A stretch of DNA of 64,000 nucleotides. Source: Saccopteryx bilineata (Eukaryota; Chordata; Mammalia; Chiroptera; Emballonuridae). This document shows positions 22,931 through 34,759 of this stretch, in pieces. The translations under genes were made by a program, and so were the position numbers. The notes beneath the pieces were generated by a model. That model was not told the DNA's origin. It saw only the letters and a program-made list of their open reading frames with translations, and made no database searches. The DNA lies in contig NC_089495.1 in NCBI RefSeq assembly GCF_036850765.1, positions 27,868,875 through 27,932,874 of the forward strand. The letters are read 5' to 3'. Position 1 is the first letter of the stretch; the number at the start of each line of letters is the position of its first letter.

Positions 22931-24570
22931 AAAAAACATTCTGACACTTTGAGAAAGGCCTTTAATAGGCAAAAAACTTCACAAGGACAAATGTCATACT
23001 GATTTATTATCTATTCTGTCCCAGTCATTTTATATACATTTTCTCATTTGTGCAATTTTAATGGGAAAAAAAAAGAATTGAAAAAAATCTTATGATAATT
23101 TTATTGGCCAGTAATCAGTGCCCCTCCTTACGGGTATCTATGCCTGCTCGCTGAACTCAGGTATGGTCGTGTGAAATGGGAGCAGAAATGACAGTGTGAC
23201 TTTTATGCAGGAACTCTGTGAAGCAGATCATGGTGGCTAACCATGTAGTTGATCACTGATATATTTCTAAAAAGAGGTTCCTGGCATCAAAACCTCAAAT
23301 ACTGTAGAACATAGTCCCAGTTAACTTGAGTTGGGTGAGAAATAGAAATGTTTGTTATCATAAACCATGAGTGAGTTGAATGAGAGGTAGAAATATTTGT
23401 TATTGTTAACCACTGTGATTTTTGTGTTATAATAGCATACTGTGGTCTCTTCTGACTGAGAGAGAGTCATTCAGCCTGGCTGGAATGAAGGGGAGGTTAG
23501 CAAAAAATTCAATGAAATCAGTCTTAGGCATAACATAGATCAGGACCAAGAACACTTAAGTTTCATTGGAACAAGAAAGTCAGAAAAAGGTGCTATTTTA
23601 TTCACATCTTAGAAGCTGCACAGGTGACCACATTTCTGGGGTTTTTTTTTTCTGTTACCTGTTATTGTTTCTTCCTCCCTCAATAAACTTTTCTATACAA
23701 AGTAATCAGTCATATATATGACCCAGATGGGGAAGATCTCTGGACCTTATCTCCATATGATCTTCTACCCTAGAACCTACTACCAACTTCCTCCTCTCTC
23801 TGAGACTCTTGGTTTATGTTACTGAGAGATATATTTTTGGTTTTAGTGCATCTATTTGAACCAAGTCACAAGTCAGGTGTCACTGGCTAGTTAGAGTTTT
23901 TTAGTTATTAGTCTAAAGCTTGTCTAATCAGTTATGTCTCTGTGTGAGTGACATAACTCACACAGCAAGCCACGTCCCACATGGCTGTCTGGGACAGCAA
24001 ATACTATGTGCTAAGGTTCAGTGTTGTTAAAAGTATATAAATTATGCCAGTTTGCCAGCTCCATTTTGAGAGCAAAATATTATTATTACTACTGTTATTA
24101 TTGCTAAATTTCAGATTATAAAACTAAAAGCAACATGGTAACTTAGCTAAAATTGCATACTAGTTAGGGAAGGGCAGATTTATAATGTAAACCTTGGTTA
24201 CTTTGGCTGATTCCAAATTTCGTGCTCTGAAATATACTAAATTATATCAAAGATTTAAATTGTCTCCATAAGTGAAACAAGTATGAATAACTTTATAGAA
24301 AAAAAAATAAATATAATTTATTTAAAGGTATAATAGATAGGGTTATTTTAAAGAAGAGTAATATAGTTGATATATACTGAAGGAGAGGAAGGATTTCAAA
24401 GCCCCCAAAATATTTTCTTCCCAATCCATTTTTACAATATTTTATTGTTAAAAAAATTTTGAGGTAGAGAACTTCAGAGTGATCAGCCATATATATCCAA
24501 CACTTATCTTCTAAAATTTATATTTTGCTATATTTTTGCTTTATCACGTATTTAGGTATCCATCTATCAA
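22931..24570. other. Mostly unassigned; weak LTR-like and MIR-like pieces
   Basis: Around 23090-23450 the text loosely resembles MaLR-type LTR remnants, and 24080-24200 resembles an antisense MIR. Both are too degraded to annotate separately. No gene seen. Confidence 0.3.
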
Positions 24571-24586
24571 TCCATCTGATTTTTTT

Positions 24587-24941
24587 TTTGTATTTTTCTG
24601 AAGTGAGGAGCAGGGAGGCAGAGAGACAGACTCCTGCATGCACCTGACTGGGATCCACCCAGCATGCCCACCAGGGGGTGATGCTCTTCCTATATGGAGC
24701 ATTGCTCTGTTGCAACCAGAGCCATTCTAGTCCTGAGGTGGAGGCCATCCTCAACTCCCAGGCCAACTTTGCTCCAATGGGAACCATGGCTGTAGGAGGG
24801 GAAGAAAGAGACAGAGAGAAAGGAGAAGAGGAGGGGTGGAGAAGCAGATGGGTGCTTCTCCTGTGTGCGCTGGCCGGGAATCGAACCTGGGACTTTCATA
24901 TACCGGGCCGATGTTCAACTGCTCAACCAACTGGCCAGGGC
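24587..24941 (-). mobile_element. Bat SINE, 'GGCCCTGGCCG' form, antisense
   Basis: The plus strand reads from a T-rich tail through cccaccagggggtgatgctc, ggccaactttgctccaatgg and gcagatgggtgcttctcctg to gaaccaactggccagggct-type text, the complement of the SINE at 16841-17205. The B-box complement ggaatcgaacc is intact at 24878-24888. Flanks tccatctgat and tctatccgat look like a duplication with two mismatches. Confidence 0.9.
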
Positions 24942-25131
24942 TCTATCCGATTTTTTATTCATTTCTAAGTGAGTTGCTTGGCTCCCTATCTTCAAACATT
25001 TTATTAATCTGGTCAGGTTTGGCAAAACATTTTCTTAAAACCACTCTAAGTCCTTCCTACTCATAATATGCTCCATGACCACCAGTAGCATTGGCATCAC
25101 ATGGGACTTTGTTAGATATGCAGAATCTTGG

Positions 25132-25461
25132 GGCCCTGAGCAGTTGGCTCAGTGGTAGAGCATCGGCCTGACATGTGGATGTCTTGCGTTCCATCCCCAG
25201 TCAAGACACACAGGAGAAGCAACCATCTGCTTCTCCACATCTCCCTCCACAACCCCAGCCATGGCTTGATTGATTCCAGCAAGTTGGCCCCAGGCGCTGA
25301 GGATGGCTTCGCAGTCTCCACCTCTCATGCTAAAAATGGCTCAGTCACCTAGCAACAGAGCAAAGCCTCATAGGGAGCTTGCCAGGTGGATCCCAGTCTG
25401 GGGTGCATGTGGGAGTCTGTCTTTCTGCCTCCTCAGCTCTCACTTAATTACAAAAAAATAC
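25132..25461 (+). mobile_element. Bat SINE, 'GGCCCTGGCCG' form
   Basis: Starts ggccctgagcagttggctca, with tggtagagcatcggcctgac in the A-box region, then aggagaagcaaccatctgct and an A-rich tail. Flanking cagaatcttgg and caaaattttgg may be a diverged duplication. An internal stretch (25250-25330) differs from other copies. Confidence 0.85.
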
Positions 25462-25599
25462 AAAATTTTGGGCTCCACTCTAGATCTACTAAATCATAAT
25501 CTGCACCTTACTGAGATGCCCAGGTGATTGGTGTGCATAGTAAATACTGTTAAAGACTGATAAAGATGATTCCAATGAATGGTGAAGTTTGAGGAGTAC

Positions 25600-25785
25600 T
25601 GAATTAGATACATACTTTCATTATTGGCTTTCCCTACTTTCCTACACTATGATCTTGGACAATTATTTATTTGAACATCAGAGCTTTTATCTGTGGTATA
25701 GGGGGAACAGTAATGCTTTGCAGAGCTGTTGTAAAGGTCAGATAGGATCATTAACAGAGCAGGGCCTTGGCATAGGTATTTGTTG
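25600..25785 (+). mobile_element. MIR SINE remnant
   Basis: Core text tgatcttggacaattattta, then gaacatcagagcttttatct, gagctgttgtaaaggtcaga and tggcataggtatttg, in the order expected for MIR in sense orientation. Confidence 0.6.
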
Positions 25786-26073
25786 TTTCCATAAGTACAT
25801 GCATGTGTGTATATAGACACAAAAGCAGTGCCATCCAGCTTAATAACACATCCAAGTTGGTCTTGTAGTATCACCTAATTCTGTAGATAATGATGGAGAA
25901 AATAATCTGGGTAAGGTCTAAAGAGAATGGATGAACAGAATTCAAATTAAGTTAGATAAAACTGATTAAAGGCTTGGATGGTACAAGCAGGGGTCTGGGC
26001 TGTAAGTAAAAGGAGAAAATGGAGTTGTGAGTGCATCTCCAGGCTAAAGAGAAGTTATTAAAGGTAAATTTCT

Positions 26074-26394
26074 GCCTGACCAGGCAGTGGCTCAGTGGAT
26101 AGAGTGTCAGACTGGGATGCGGAGGACCCAGGTTTGAGATCCCAAGGTTGCCAGCTTGAGCGTGGGCTCATCTGGTTTGAGCAAAAGCTCATCAGCTTGA
26201 GCCCAAGGTTGCTGGCTCGAGCAAGGGGTTACTGGGTCTGCTGAAGGCCCACGGTCAAGGACATATGAGAAAGCAATCAATGAACAACTAAGGTGTCGCA
26301 ATGAAAAACTAATGATTGATGCTTCTCATCTCTCTCCATTCCTGTCTGTCTGTCCCTATCTATCTGACTCTCTCTCTGTCTCTGTAAAAAAAAA
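26074..26394 (+). mobile_element. tRNA-derived bat SINE, long form
   Basis: Starts gcctgaccaggcagtggctc, followed by the same body as 13458-13812 and an A-tail. Flanked by aaaggtaaattt at 26060-26071 and 26395-26406 (12 bp perfect). Well preserved. Confidence 0.92.
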
Positions 26395-26406
26395 AAAGGT
26401 AAATTT

Positions 26407-27024
26407 TTTTGTCATTTACAGATAAGACTTTCCAAGATGGGGAAGGACAACATGGCAGGGTCGCTGTTTCAGAGATGACAACAGTACTTCATAAAAAGAG
26501 TAAAATGATTTGGCCATGGGACTTACTGGAAATTAGCTAACATTTATAGAATTAATAGTCTTCATTACACTGAGTACAAGGTCTTTGCTGATAAAGAATG
26601 TTAGAGAGTAAATCACAAATACAAGAAGAGGGAACAAAGGGTAGCCTATCTGAGTGGTAAGGGAGAAATGGGAGACAAGAGAAACAGATCATAAATCCCA
26701 GGAGCTCAGGGCATTAGAAAAAGACACTGCACAGTTACAAAATTCAGAAGGAAAACAAAACAACCCCCTGAACATTTCCACAGCAAATGCACATCTCTCA
26801 GGGTTCATGAGAAGTACCATACATTCAATAGTCCCCCCCAAATTATTGTAGAGTTCTTCAGTATTATCATTCAATCTGTATTACACCAGCACCCCTTGCA
26901 TCTACAAAGCTTACATTTGAGTCTCCTGAATTGGACGTAAGTTCTTCCAATGATTGATTCATCTTACCTATCTATCCTCTTTGCTGAGTCACCAATTACC
27001 TTTTTCTTTTGTAAGTACAAGTCC
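26407..27024. other. No recognised feature
   Basis: Between two SINEs; no gene or repeat seen. Short frames at 26654-26874 on both strands have no domain. Confidence 0.4.
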
Positions 27025-27040
27025 CTCTCCCTCTTCTTTT

Positions 27041-27385
27041 TTTTTTAAGATTAAAAAAAATTGATTTGAGAGCAAAAGAGAAAGAGAGAGAGAGAGACAG
27101 GATGGGAGAGAGACAAGAGGCTTGATCAACTCATAGTTGTGTCACTTTAGTTGTTTATAGATTGCTTCTCATATGTGCCTTGACCAGAGGGCTCTAGCTG
27201 AGCCTGTGATCCCCTTCCTCAAGCCAGCGACCTTTGGGCTCAAGCCAGCAATTTTGGGATTATGTTGATGATTTCACACTCAAGCCCACAAACCTGAGTT
27301 CAAGCCGGTGACCTTGGGATTTTGAACAAGAGATCTCAGCATCCCAGGTGGATGCTCTATCCACTGCACCACCACTGGTCAGGTT
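27041..27385 (-). mobile_element. Bat SINE, long form, antisense, diverged
   Basis: The plus strand runs from a T/A-rich tail and GA tract through gattgcttctcatatgtgcc, a block of 'caagccagcgacctt'-like units and ctctatccactgcaccacca to ctggtcagg. Flanked by ctctccctcttctttt (27025-27040) and ctcaccctcttctttt (27386-27401), 15 of 16 identical. Confidence 0.88.
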
Positions 27386-27401
27386 CTCACCCTCTTCTTT
27401 T

Positions 27402-28620
27402 AAAGCTCCTTTAGAGTAAAGGCACAATAAAGACAGGGGAAGACTTTCACAAGTAGAAAGTCCAACACAAAGGCCATTTGCATTATACCCTAAACTTTGA
27501 GTAATGCCAAGCCTTTCTTTCCTGCTCCAGAGTCCTGGAGGATCATAATGTTGTTACGGTTATGATGTCCTCAATGAGTTAGGCACCTTCTCAAGTGTGC
27601 CACCTACTAAATGCATTCTTTCTGCCAGATAGTCCTCTTTCCCATCAGCAGTTAGGGATGCTATTTTGAGCCTGGGTTGAGTCTGATCTTTCTATAAGGA
27701 AGGCTGTTCAGTTCTATTCCTTTTATTTTACTTCCATTCCTTTAAAAAAGACTCATTTCAAAAAAATTCTAAAAATGCCTTCAGCAAATTTCAATGCTCT
27801 TTCTTTCTAGTCATCTAAATAGAATAGGCCAAAGTATATAGCCTTTAGACAGTCTCTTAAAGGTTAGTATTTGATTTAGGGAAAACAATCTCAACTATAG
27901 TGATTTAAAGTAAAAAAAAAAATTCTAAACTGTCCAAGAATGGAATATTTTTATTTTATAAGGAAAGAAATGAGTGATAAACAGACAATGGGAAAGAAAG
28001 TTGGAGATCTGAAATATCTAGAATAAGTGATATTTATCTTCTACAGAAAATGTATGCTTATGTCAAAATCGTACTTTTGTTCTATCCCATCCATAAGATA
28101 TTGTAAGTGGCAGACTGTAGAGGCAAAGTGTTTCCATTTTTCTTTCCAGATTTGCTCTCCAACCATTCCTACCCTTCTCCCAGCTTGGGTGTTGGCTGTT
28201 TGGAATTGTATTAACAAACTTCCTTATTCTCTGACCCACAGCTGGGTTTGACCAATGCGAGGTATTGGCAGGATGCATGAGGGCAAGAGGAGGCCAAGTT
28301 CTGGATATTTACCTTCTAGGTTCTTTCCCTACTGAGTCACCTCCGAAAGCTGCATTCTTCTACCGTAGCCTACAACTCTCATATGGCCTTGTCTTACAAC
28401 TCTTTTCATATTGTGGCATCTGACTTCTTTCCTTACTTCCTTGGATACAGGAATAACAACAACACCCCGCTGCTCCTGGAGCCTGGGTGTTTCACCACCT
28501 GTGGTGGGCTCTTTCCCTCCTGTCCACACTTTTCTAAATACTCCCTTCTTTAACCTTACCTAAATTTCCCCTCTCGAATCTTTCATGTGTTTTCTGCTGG
28601 TGCCCTGACTGATACAGAAG
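27402..28620. other. Single-copy DNA; possible LTR-like remnant
   Basis: No gene seen. The part 28240-28615 ends in ccctgactgatacagaag, which resembles the end of some mammalian LTRs. I cannot assign a family. Confidence 0.3.
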
Positions 28621-28621
28621 A

Positions 28622-31110
28622 GTTTAGCTTCATTCATTCATTCATTCATTCATTCATTCACTTATTCATTCATCTGTTCCTTTATTGATTCATTTATTCA
28701 ATGAATATTGAATATCTACTATATGTTATTTGTTGTTCTGGGCCTTAAAATATAAATGCTGTTTTTACAAAAACAAGAGATCTCTGTTTTTACAAAGGTT
28801 AGGTCTAGTCAGGGAAGATAGTTAATACATAAAAGAAGTAGCTAAATTAGAGTATGTTAGGAAGATGAAATATAGGAAGAAAGAGGGATACAAAGCATAT
28901 ATGTAGAAAGGGACAAGGAATAATTTTAGTTAATGTGGTTAGGAAAGGTTTCATTGAGAAGGTGGCATCTGGGTAAAGATTTCCGAAGAGAAAAAAACCA
29001 AAGCAGACATCCAGAGAAAGCATTATAGGCTGTGGAGATAGCCACCACAAAAGCTTAAAGGCAGGCTCGGAGTGCCTGGGTGTTTAGGACAGTGTGCTAG
29101 AATAAAACGAGGGAGGAGGAAATCTGTGAGATGAGTTCAGAGAACTAACGGGTGTCAGTATACAGTATTTAGGGCAAATAGACCATTAGAAGGACTTTGA
29201 CTTCTACCTAAGTCAGTCAGGGAGCCCTTGAAAGGAACTGAGCCGAAGAATACCATTTAAAACTTTAGTTTTAAGAGAATTATGCTGGATGTTGGGCTGA
29301 GAATAAACTAAGGAAGTGAGAGTGTGAAATCAGGAGGACCCGTTAGGAGGAAATAGTCAAATGGAGAGATTCTGATGCCTTGGAGTAAGGCAGAAGAGAT
29401 AAATGTGGCCAGCTTCTAGGGACACTGTAAAAAATCACTGGACAAATTTACTGATAAAAGATAGTGTGTATGCTTGTATCTCCCCCAAACCCTATCCCCC
29501 TCTTTGGCAAGTACAGTAATTAAGTATTGAGGGCAGAGCCCTTATAAATGGGATTAGTGCCCCTGAATGCTCCCGTGTTTTGTGGTGGAAGGTCCTCCCT
29601 TTCACCATGTGAAGACATGGAGAAGATGGTTGTCTGTAAACCAGGAAACAGGCTCTGACCAGACATTGATCTTGGCACCTTAATTTTGATATTCTCAGCC
29701 TCCAGAACTATGTGAAATAAATTGCTATTGTTTATAAGCCACTCAATCTATGTTAGTTTGTTATAGCAGCCTGCATGGACAAAGACTGTATGTATGAAAA
29801 AGCATATTCCAGACTAATCCAAGAGCTTATACACTGAGAAAAGGGGAGGACAGAGAGAGTATCATTACTTGAGATGAGAGAGACTGTAGGAGAAGAAGGT
29901 TTGAGAGTAAAGAATTAGATTTTAGGTTTGAACATATTAAAAGTTTGAGATGTTTATTAGATGTTTATGTGTAGATGTTGCAAAGGCAATGGGATAGATA
30001 AATCTGGAGTTCAGAGGAAAGTTCTGGGTAAAAAATATAGAAACAATAGTTACTAAATTTTATATTGTTTTGGGGGCCATAAGACCGGATGAATTTATTA
30101 AGGCAGGTAGTGTCAATAGAGTAGAGGCAAAAGGATTGAGTTTTAGGGTGCTCCAACAATTAAGACTTTATGAAGATGGGGCAGAATTGGTAGAAAACAC
30201 TGAGAAGAATGGCTTATAAAGTAGAAGGAAACCAGGATATCATGGAGTCCTAGAAGTCAAGTGAATACAGTGTTTCAAGATGGAGGGATTAATTGTGGCA
30301 AGTGCTCCTGATATTGCAAGCTAAAGATGAAAAATTGTCTGTTAGATTTAGTAACACGGTGGTCACTGGTGACCTTCAAAAGAGTAGTTTCAAAGGAGTG
30401 GATAAAGGAAAAGCCTTATTGGAATGGGTTCAAGAAAGAATATGAAGAGATGAACTGAGGATAAGAGTGTAGACAACTCTTTTGAGGATCTTCGCTTAAA
30501 AGGAAAAAAGATAACTAGGCAATAATTGGTTAATAAAATGGTATGAGAGAGAAAAATAACATCATGTTTGTGTGCAGATGGGGAATATCTAATAGAGAGA
30601 CAAAACAGTAATGAAGCAAGAATTTCTGAGCAATATCCTTGAGGAAAAAATGGATGGTAAAAAATTTGACTTGTGGAGTAGCCCCTGCCAGGAGTGTGAA
30701 TGGTATGAATAGTAACAGGAATAAATGCAGGCAGGTATATGAGTATATGAGATGGTAGGAGTATGTGAAAGTTTTATCACTATTTTTCTATTTTCTCATT
30801 AATATAAAAACAAGATTGTCAGTTGAAACTGAGAATGTTGAGATTGTGTTGGAGATTTGAGAAGGGTAGGAAAGATATGAAATAGAAATCTAAAAGACTA
30901 TGAGGGTTAAAGGACAAAGAAAATAAAAGATTTTCATGTAGCGCTAAATGTCTGTTTGAGTTTAGTGTTCACAAATTTAAAGCGAAGCCAGTAAACATTA
31001 TTGTGTGTTTTCCTCTTGCCATCATCAACTTCATGAAAGTAAATACAGAGTGAGAAGAGAATTATATTTAGGCAGAGTGGTTTAGCAAAGGTGTCATAGG
31101 TTGTGTGCCT
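28622..31110 (-). mobile_element. Long L2 remnant, antisense (~2.1 kb of L2)
   Basis: Starts with a (TTCA)n tract and ttcaatgaatattgaatatc (complement of the L2 3' terminus), continues with ggaaaggtttcattgagaag, ggatcttcgcttaaaagg, acaactcttttgaggatctt and ggtcactggtgaccttcaaa, and ends near aatttaaagcgaagccagta. On the minus strand this is the distal ORF2 and 3' UTR of L2 in correct order. No frame survives. It is interrupted by an LTR-like insertion at about 29400-29795. L2 copies are usually a few hundred bases, so this length is unusual. Confidence 0.75.
29400..29795 (+). mobile_element. MaLR-like LTR (MLT1-type) inside L2
   Basis: The right part reads cctccagaactatgtgaaat, aaattgctattgtttataag and ccactcaatctatgttagtt with ttgttatagcagcctgcatgg, typical of the 3' half of MaLR-class solo LTRs. 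The antisense L2 text resumes after it. Boundaries approximate; old endogenous retroelement with no coding sequence. Confidence 0.55.
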
Positions 31111-31955
31111 TGAGAAATAACTCTGCAGCAGACATCTGCATATAGGTGGTTTTGCAGGAAGAACTCTTGGGGAAAACACTTCTAAGGGAGTCAAGGGAAG
31201 TAGGTTTGAAAAGAAGAAAAAGTTGAACTAATCTCTGGTATGGTATTTCAGAGATCCTCAGTATTCTGAATCTGAAATAACCCTTGAAGGATGTCCTCAA
31301 TTTAGAAAAAGGGACAGACATCCTATACCCCCACATCAACCAGAAACTAGATGTGGTCTACCTTAAGGATGGAGGGTCACTTTGGGTAAGGTAGTTTTAT
31401 TTGGCTAAGAAAAGTGCCTGGGGAGGAAGTCAGTTATGAATCAGCAGAGGCAACACTTCTGGTAGCAGGGAAAAGTGATTGCCACAGTATCCAAAGGGGA
31501 ACTCTGGAAAGCATGCCACAGACTTCATTACAGTCCACTCCTTCTGTTGTTTAAATTCTTTTGCTTTGCATAAGTTCTCACCATCTGACACTAACCTCTC
31601 CAGGATTCCATATGGTCTCTTTTACTGAGGAAATTTACAAGAGAAATATTGGTTGGTTGAACTATCATTTCTACTACTACTGCTGGTCTAGAAGCTACAA
31701 TTGATACTTATGGTCTCCATCCTGTATCACCCATTCTAGACTACTCGTACCTGTGATGAGCACCTTTGTTAGTCTAGATGGCTAACCCAGTAGAAGGATT
31801 CAAATCCATGGGAGTTCTGAACCCCTGGTCACCATGCTCTCTGTGGGCCATGACTGCTGCAACTCTTCTCTAGCTGTGAAGGTTCTCAGATGAGTTCTGT
31901 AGCAGAAAGAAACTAAGGTGATCTCAATGATTCCTACCTGCTGATGTTTATGTTC
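31111..31955. other. No confidently assigned feature
   Basis: No gene seen. Phrases such as catcaaccagaaactagatg (31334-31353) recur loosely at 33270-33292 (catcaaccagtcactgattg), suggesting both are parts of one old LTR-type repeat, unresolved by eye. Confidence 0.3.
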
Positions 31956-31959
31956 TTGT

Positions 31960-32335
31960 GTAATCACCTCTCTCCAAATATAGGTGGACTTGATTTTAAC
32001 TAATAGAATACGATTAAAGTGGTGGGATGTCACTCCCATGATTACATGAAAATATTAATATATTTGACTCCGTATTTCCAGTAGACTAATTCTTGCTCCT
32101 CTGCTGATCCTGACAATCTATGCTTCTATATTGTGCAGCCATCTCCAAACATATGGCAGGAATCTGTGGATGGTCCCTAGTAGCTGAAGGTATCATCTGA
32201 ATGATAGCCCCCCAAAAGCCGAAGTTCTAAGTGTTACAGTTGCAAGGAAATAAATTCTTCCAATAACCCTAATGAATCTGGAAGCTGATTCTTCTCTAGT
32301 CAAGTAAACGGAGAGCCATATAGTCTTTAACAGAA
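31960..32335 (+). mobile_element. MaLR-like LTR remnant
   Basis: Text such as tggacttgattttaactaat, acagttgcaaggaaataaat, tcttccaataaccctaatga and atctggaagctgattcttct matches the order in MLT1-type LTRs. Old and degraded; boundaries approximate. Confidence 0.45.
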
Positions 32336-33829
32336 AGAGATGAGCCACACCTGCAGTCCCAGAATGTTCAGGGAAACCTAGGCATTCTAAATTTTCAAAT
32401 GCCTATATGTTTCCACCTCAAGTCTCAGAGTCACATTACTTCCCAGTCAAAGTTTGGTGTAGCAAACTTCCAGGTTCCAGAATTCAACTTTCTAGGGCAA
32501 CCTGTTGCAATTAAGCCTTTCCCTTTCCAAATCCTCAGTACCTCCTCAACATTCTTCGTTTCAGCCGACAATCTTATTTCTATATTAATGAGAAAACAGA
32601 AGAATAATGATAGAACTCTTTTTCTCCAGCTGTAACAGATGAGAGAGCCTTTGCTTGTTGTCAAGGAGGTTTTCACTGTTTGCCTTAAATAGATGATTTA
32701 TTTCCCTTGGCCTGTTGTTATCTTTCGACAATGCTTTAACAACCCCCAGGAACTGCTACCTAACTACACCATTTTTATAATTAGAAATTCTTATAGCTTT
32801 CACATGCCTGAAACATTGCATGTCTCAGTGCATTCTCTTCCTTCTCAGTTTACCACCAAAGGCAGTTTAACAGTCAGAGTGCTGCATTATGCCAGAACCT
32901 ATCATAACTCCACTTCCCACCAGTGATGCTGTCCTTATTTCCAACTTGGAGGTAGATGATTCAGTTCCAAAACTGGACTTGAGAATCTGTTTTCTAGCAC
33001 CATTCTTCATACTAACTGTTGAATCTTCTTCCCTGCAAAACAGACTCTGAGATTGAGATTCATGTCCCAGTGTCTTATAGGGCAGCAATGGCAGAATAAA
33101 CATGCGTGGTGGGAAGGGGAGTAGAATCAGCAGAGGGAGAAGTTAAAATGCAATGTGGTTCCACAGAGCAAAATTCTTAGCTGATTCCATTGGGAGAACA
33201 GAGTTGAGATAGCCCTTCAGAGATGTCCCTGATTGAACAAACAAACAAAGAGAAGCTGGGCTTTTGTACTCCTACATCAACCAGTCACTGATTGGGAGAA
33301 GGTTTTATCTTGGACAAGTCAGCTCCCATTAGGAGGGCAATTCCTGGTGGAAGGGACTCAGTTGCAATCCAAGAAAAGCCAACAGTTTTAGCAGTTGGGC
33401 GAATGAGTGTCTCTGTCTTGAAGAGGGCATCTGGTCATCTGCTGTAGACAAAGGGTGAAGCTAGAGGGTAAGACAGCTCAGAGAGACAATGGAATTTAAC
33501 TACATGACGAGAAAAAGGAGTACATGACAGGTAAAGGGATGGTAGGTCAATGATTTGTAGGTCCCAATAATGTCAATGACTGTTGGAGTTAGCACCCCAG
33601 AAGTTATAAGCTAGAAAAATAAAAGATGGCATTTGGAGAGTGCGATGATTACAACTGAAATTTTGGAAAGCTTCATTCTCAGATCTTTACATGACTATGC
33701 ATTCTAAATACTGAATCACTCAATCAGAAAGTATCAACATAAATTATTTGCCAAATGAAAGCTTTTCTACATATACCAGTGTACAATTCTACTAGAATTG
33801 CATGCGTTTAAACAAATTCACATATACCT
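32336..33829. other. Mostly unassigned single-copy or very old repeat DNA
   Basis: I see no gene. Overlapping short frames on both strands at 32399-33103 show no domain. Part of 33200-33430 may belong to the same old repeat as 31290-31550. Confidence 0.3.
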
Positions 33830-33878
33830 TTGTGTGTTTGTGTGCGTGTGTGTGTGCATGTGTGTGTGTGTGTGTGAC
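33829..33878. repeat. (GT)n microsatellite
   Basis: Imperfect GT run with GC and CAT interruptions next to the tail side of an antisense SINE. Confidence 0.9.
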
Positions 33879-34249
33879 AGAGGTAGAGAGAGAGACAGAT
33901 AGGACAGACAGGAAGGAAGAGAGATGAGAAGCATCAATTCTTTATTGTGGCCCCTTAGTTGTTCATTGATTGCTTTCTTATATGTACCTTGACTGGGAAG
34001 CTATAGCAGAGTGAATGACCCCTTGCTCAAGCCAGTGACCTTGGGCTTAAGCTAGTGATCTTTGGGCTCAAGCCAGTGACCATGGAGTCATGTCTATGAA
34101 CCACGCTCAAGTCAGTTACCTGGACTCAAGCTGGTTAGTCTGCGCTCCAGCTGGATGGGCCTGCACTCAAACCAGCACCCTGGGGGTTTTAAACCTGGGT
34201 CCTCTGTGTCCTAGTCCACTCTATTCACTGCACAACTGCCTGGTCAGGC
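33879..34249 (-). mobile_element. Bat SINE, long form, antisense, with internal tandem repeats
   Basis: The plus strand reads GA-rich tract, gatgagaagcatcaattctt, gttgttcattgattgctttc, a repeat block (34020-34185), aaacctgggtcctctgtgtc and gcctggtcaggct (head complement). Possible target duplication: cacatatac near 33819 and cacatacac at 34250. The repeat block has several 20-24 bp units of the type ctcaagccagtgaccttggg. Confidence 0.85.
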
Positions 34250-34381
34250 TCACATACACAATCTTAATAGTGTGGAGGCTACAGTCATTTTTGCTCCAGT
34301 GCTGGCAACAGATTACATTGAGAAGTTTGGTGATAACTAGTTCAGCAGTTTTCAATTTATCTCAGTAGAAATGAATGGTGT

Positions 34382-34744
34382 GGCCCTGGCTGGTGACTCA
34401 CAGATAGAACGTTGGCCCAGCGTATGAACGACTCGAGATTGATTTCTTGGTCAGAGCACACAGGAGAAGTGACCATCTGCTTCTTTTCCTCTCCCTCTCC
34501 CCCTTCTCTCCCTCTTCTCCTCCCACAACCAGTGGCTCGTTTGGTTCGAGCACTTTGGCCCCAGGTGCTAAGGATAGCTTGGTTAGGCTCAGTTGGTCTG
34601 AGCACATCAGCCTCAGGTGCTTGGTACTCGAGCATCTGGGGTTGCCAGGTGGATCCAGGTCAGGGCGCATGTGGGGTTTGTCTCACTATCTCCCCTCCTC
34701 TCACTTTAAACAAACAAACAAACAAATGAACAAATAAATAAGAG
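34382..34744 (+). mobile_element. Bat SINE, 'GGCCCTGGCCG' form
   Basis: Head ggccctggctggtgactcac, then aggagaagtgaccatctgct, a pyrimidine tract, a GC-richer body and an (AAAC)n/(AAAT)n tail. Flanked by agaaatgaatggtgt (34367-34381) and agaaataaatggtgt (34745-34759), 14 of 15 identical. Short overlapping frames over this copy are artefacts. Confidence 0.92.
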
Positions 34745-34759
34745 AGAAATAAATGGTGT

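Noticed and set aside
31290..33430. Paired LTRs of one provirus (31290-31550 and 33200-33430)
   Set aside because: Only a short phrase matches well by eye, and no internal viral coding sequence was recognised between them.
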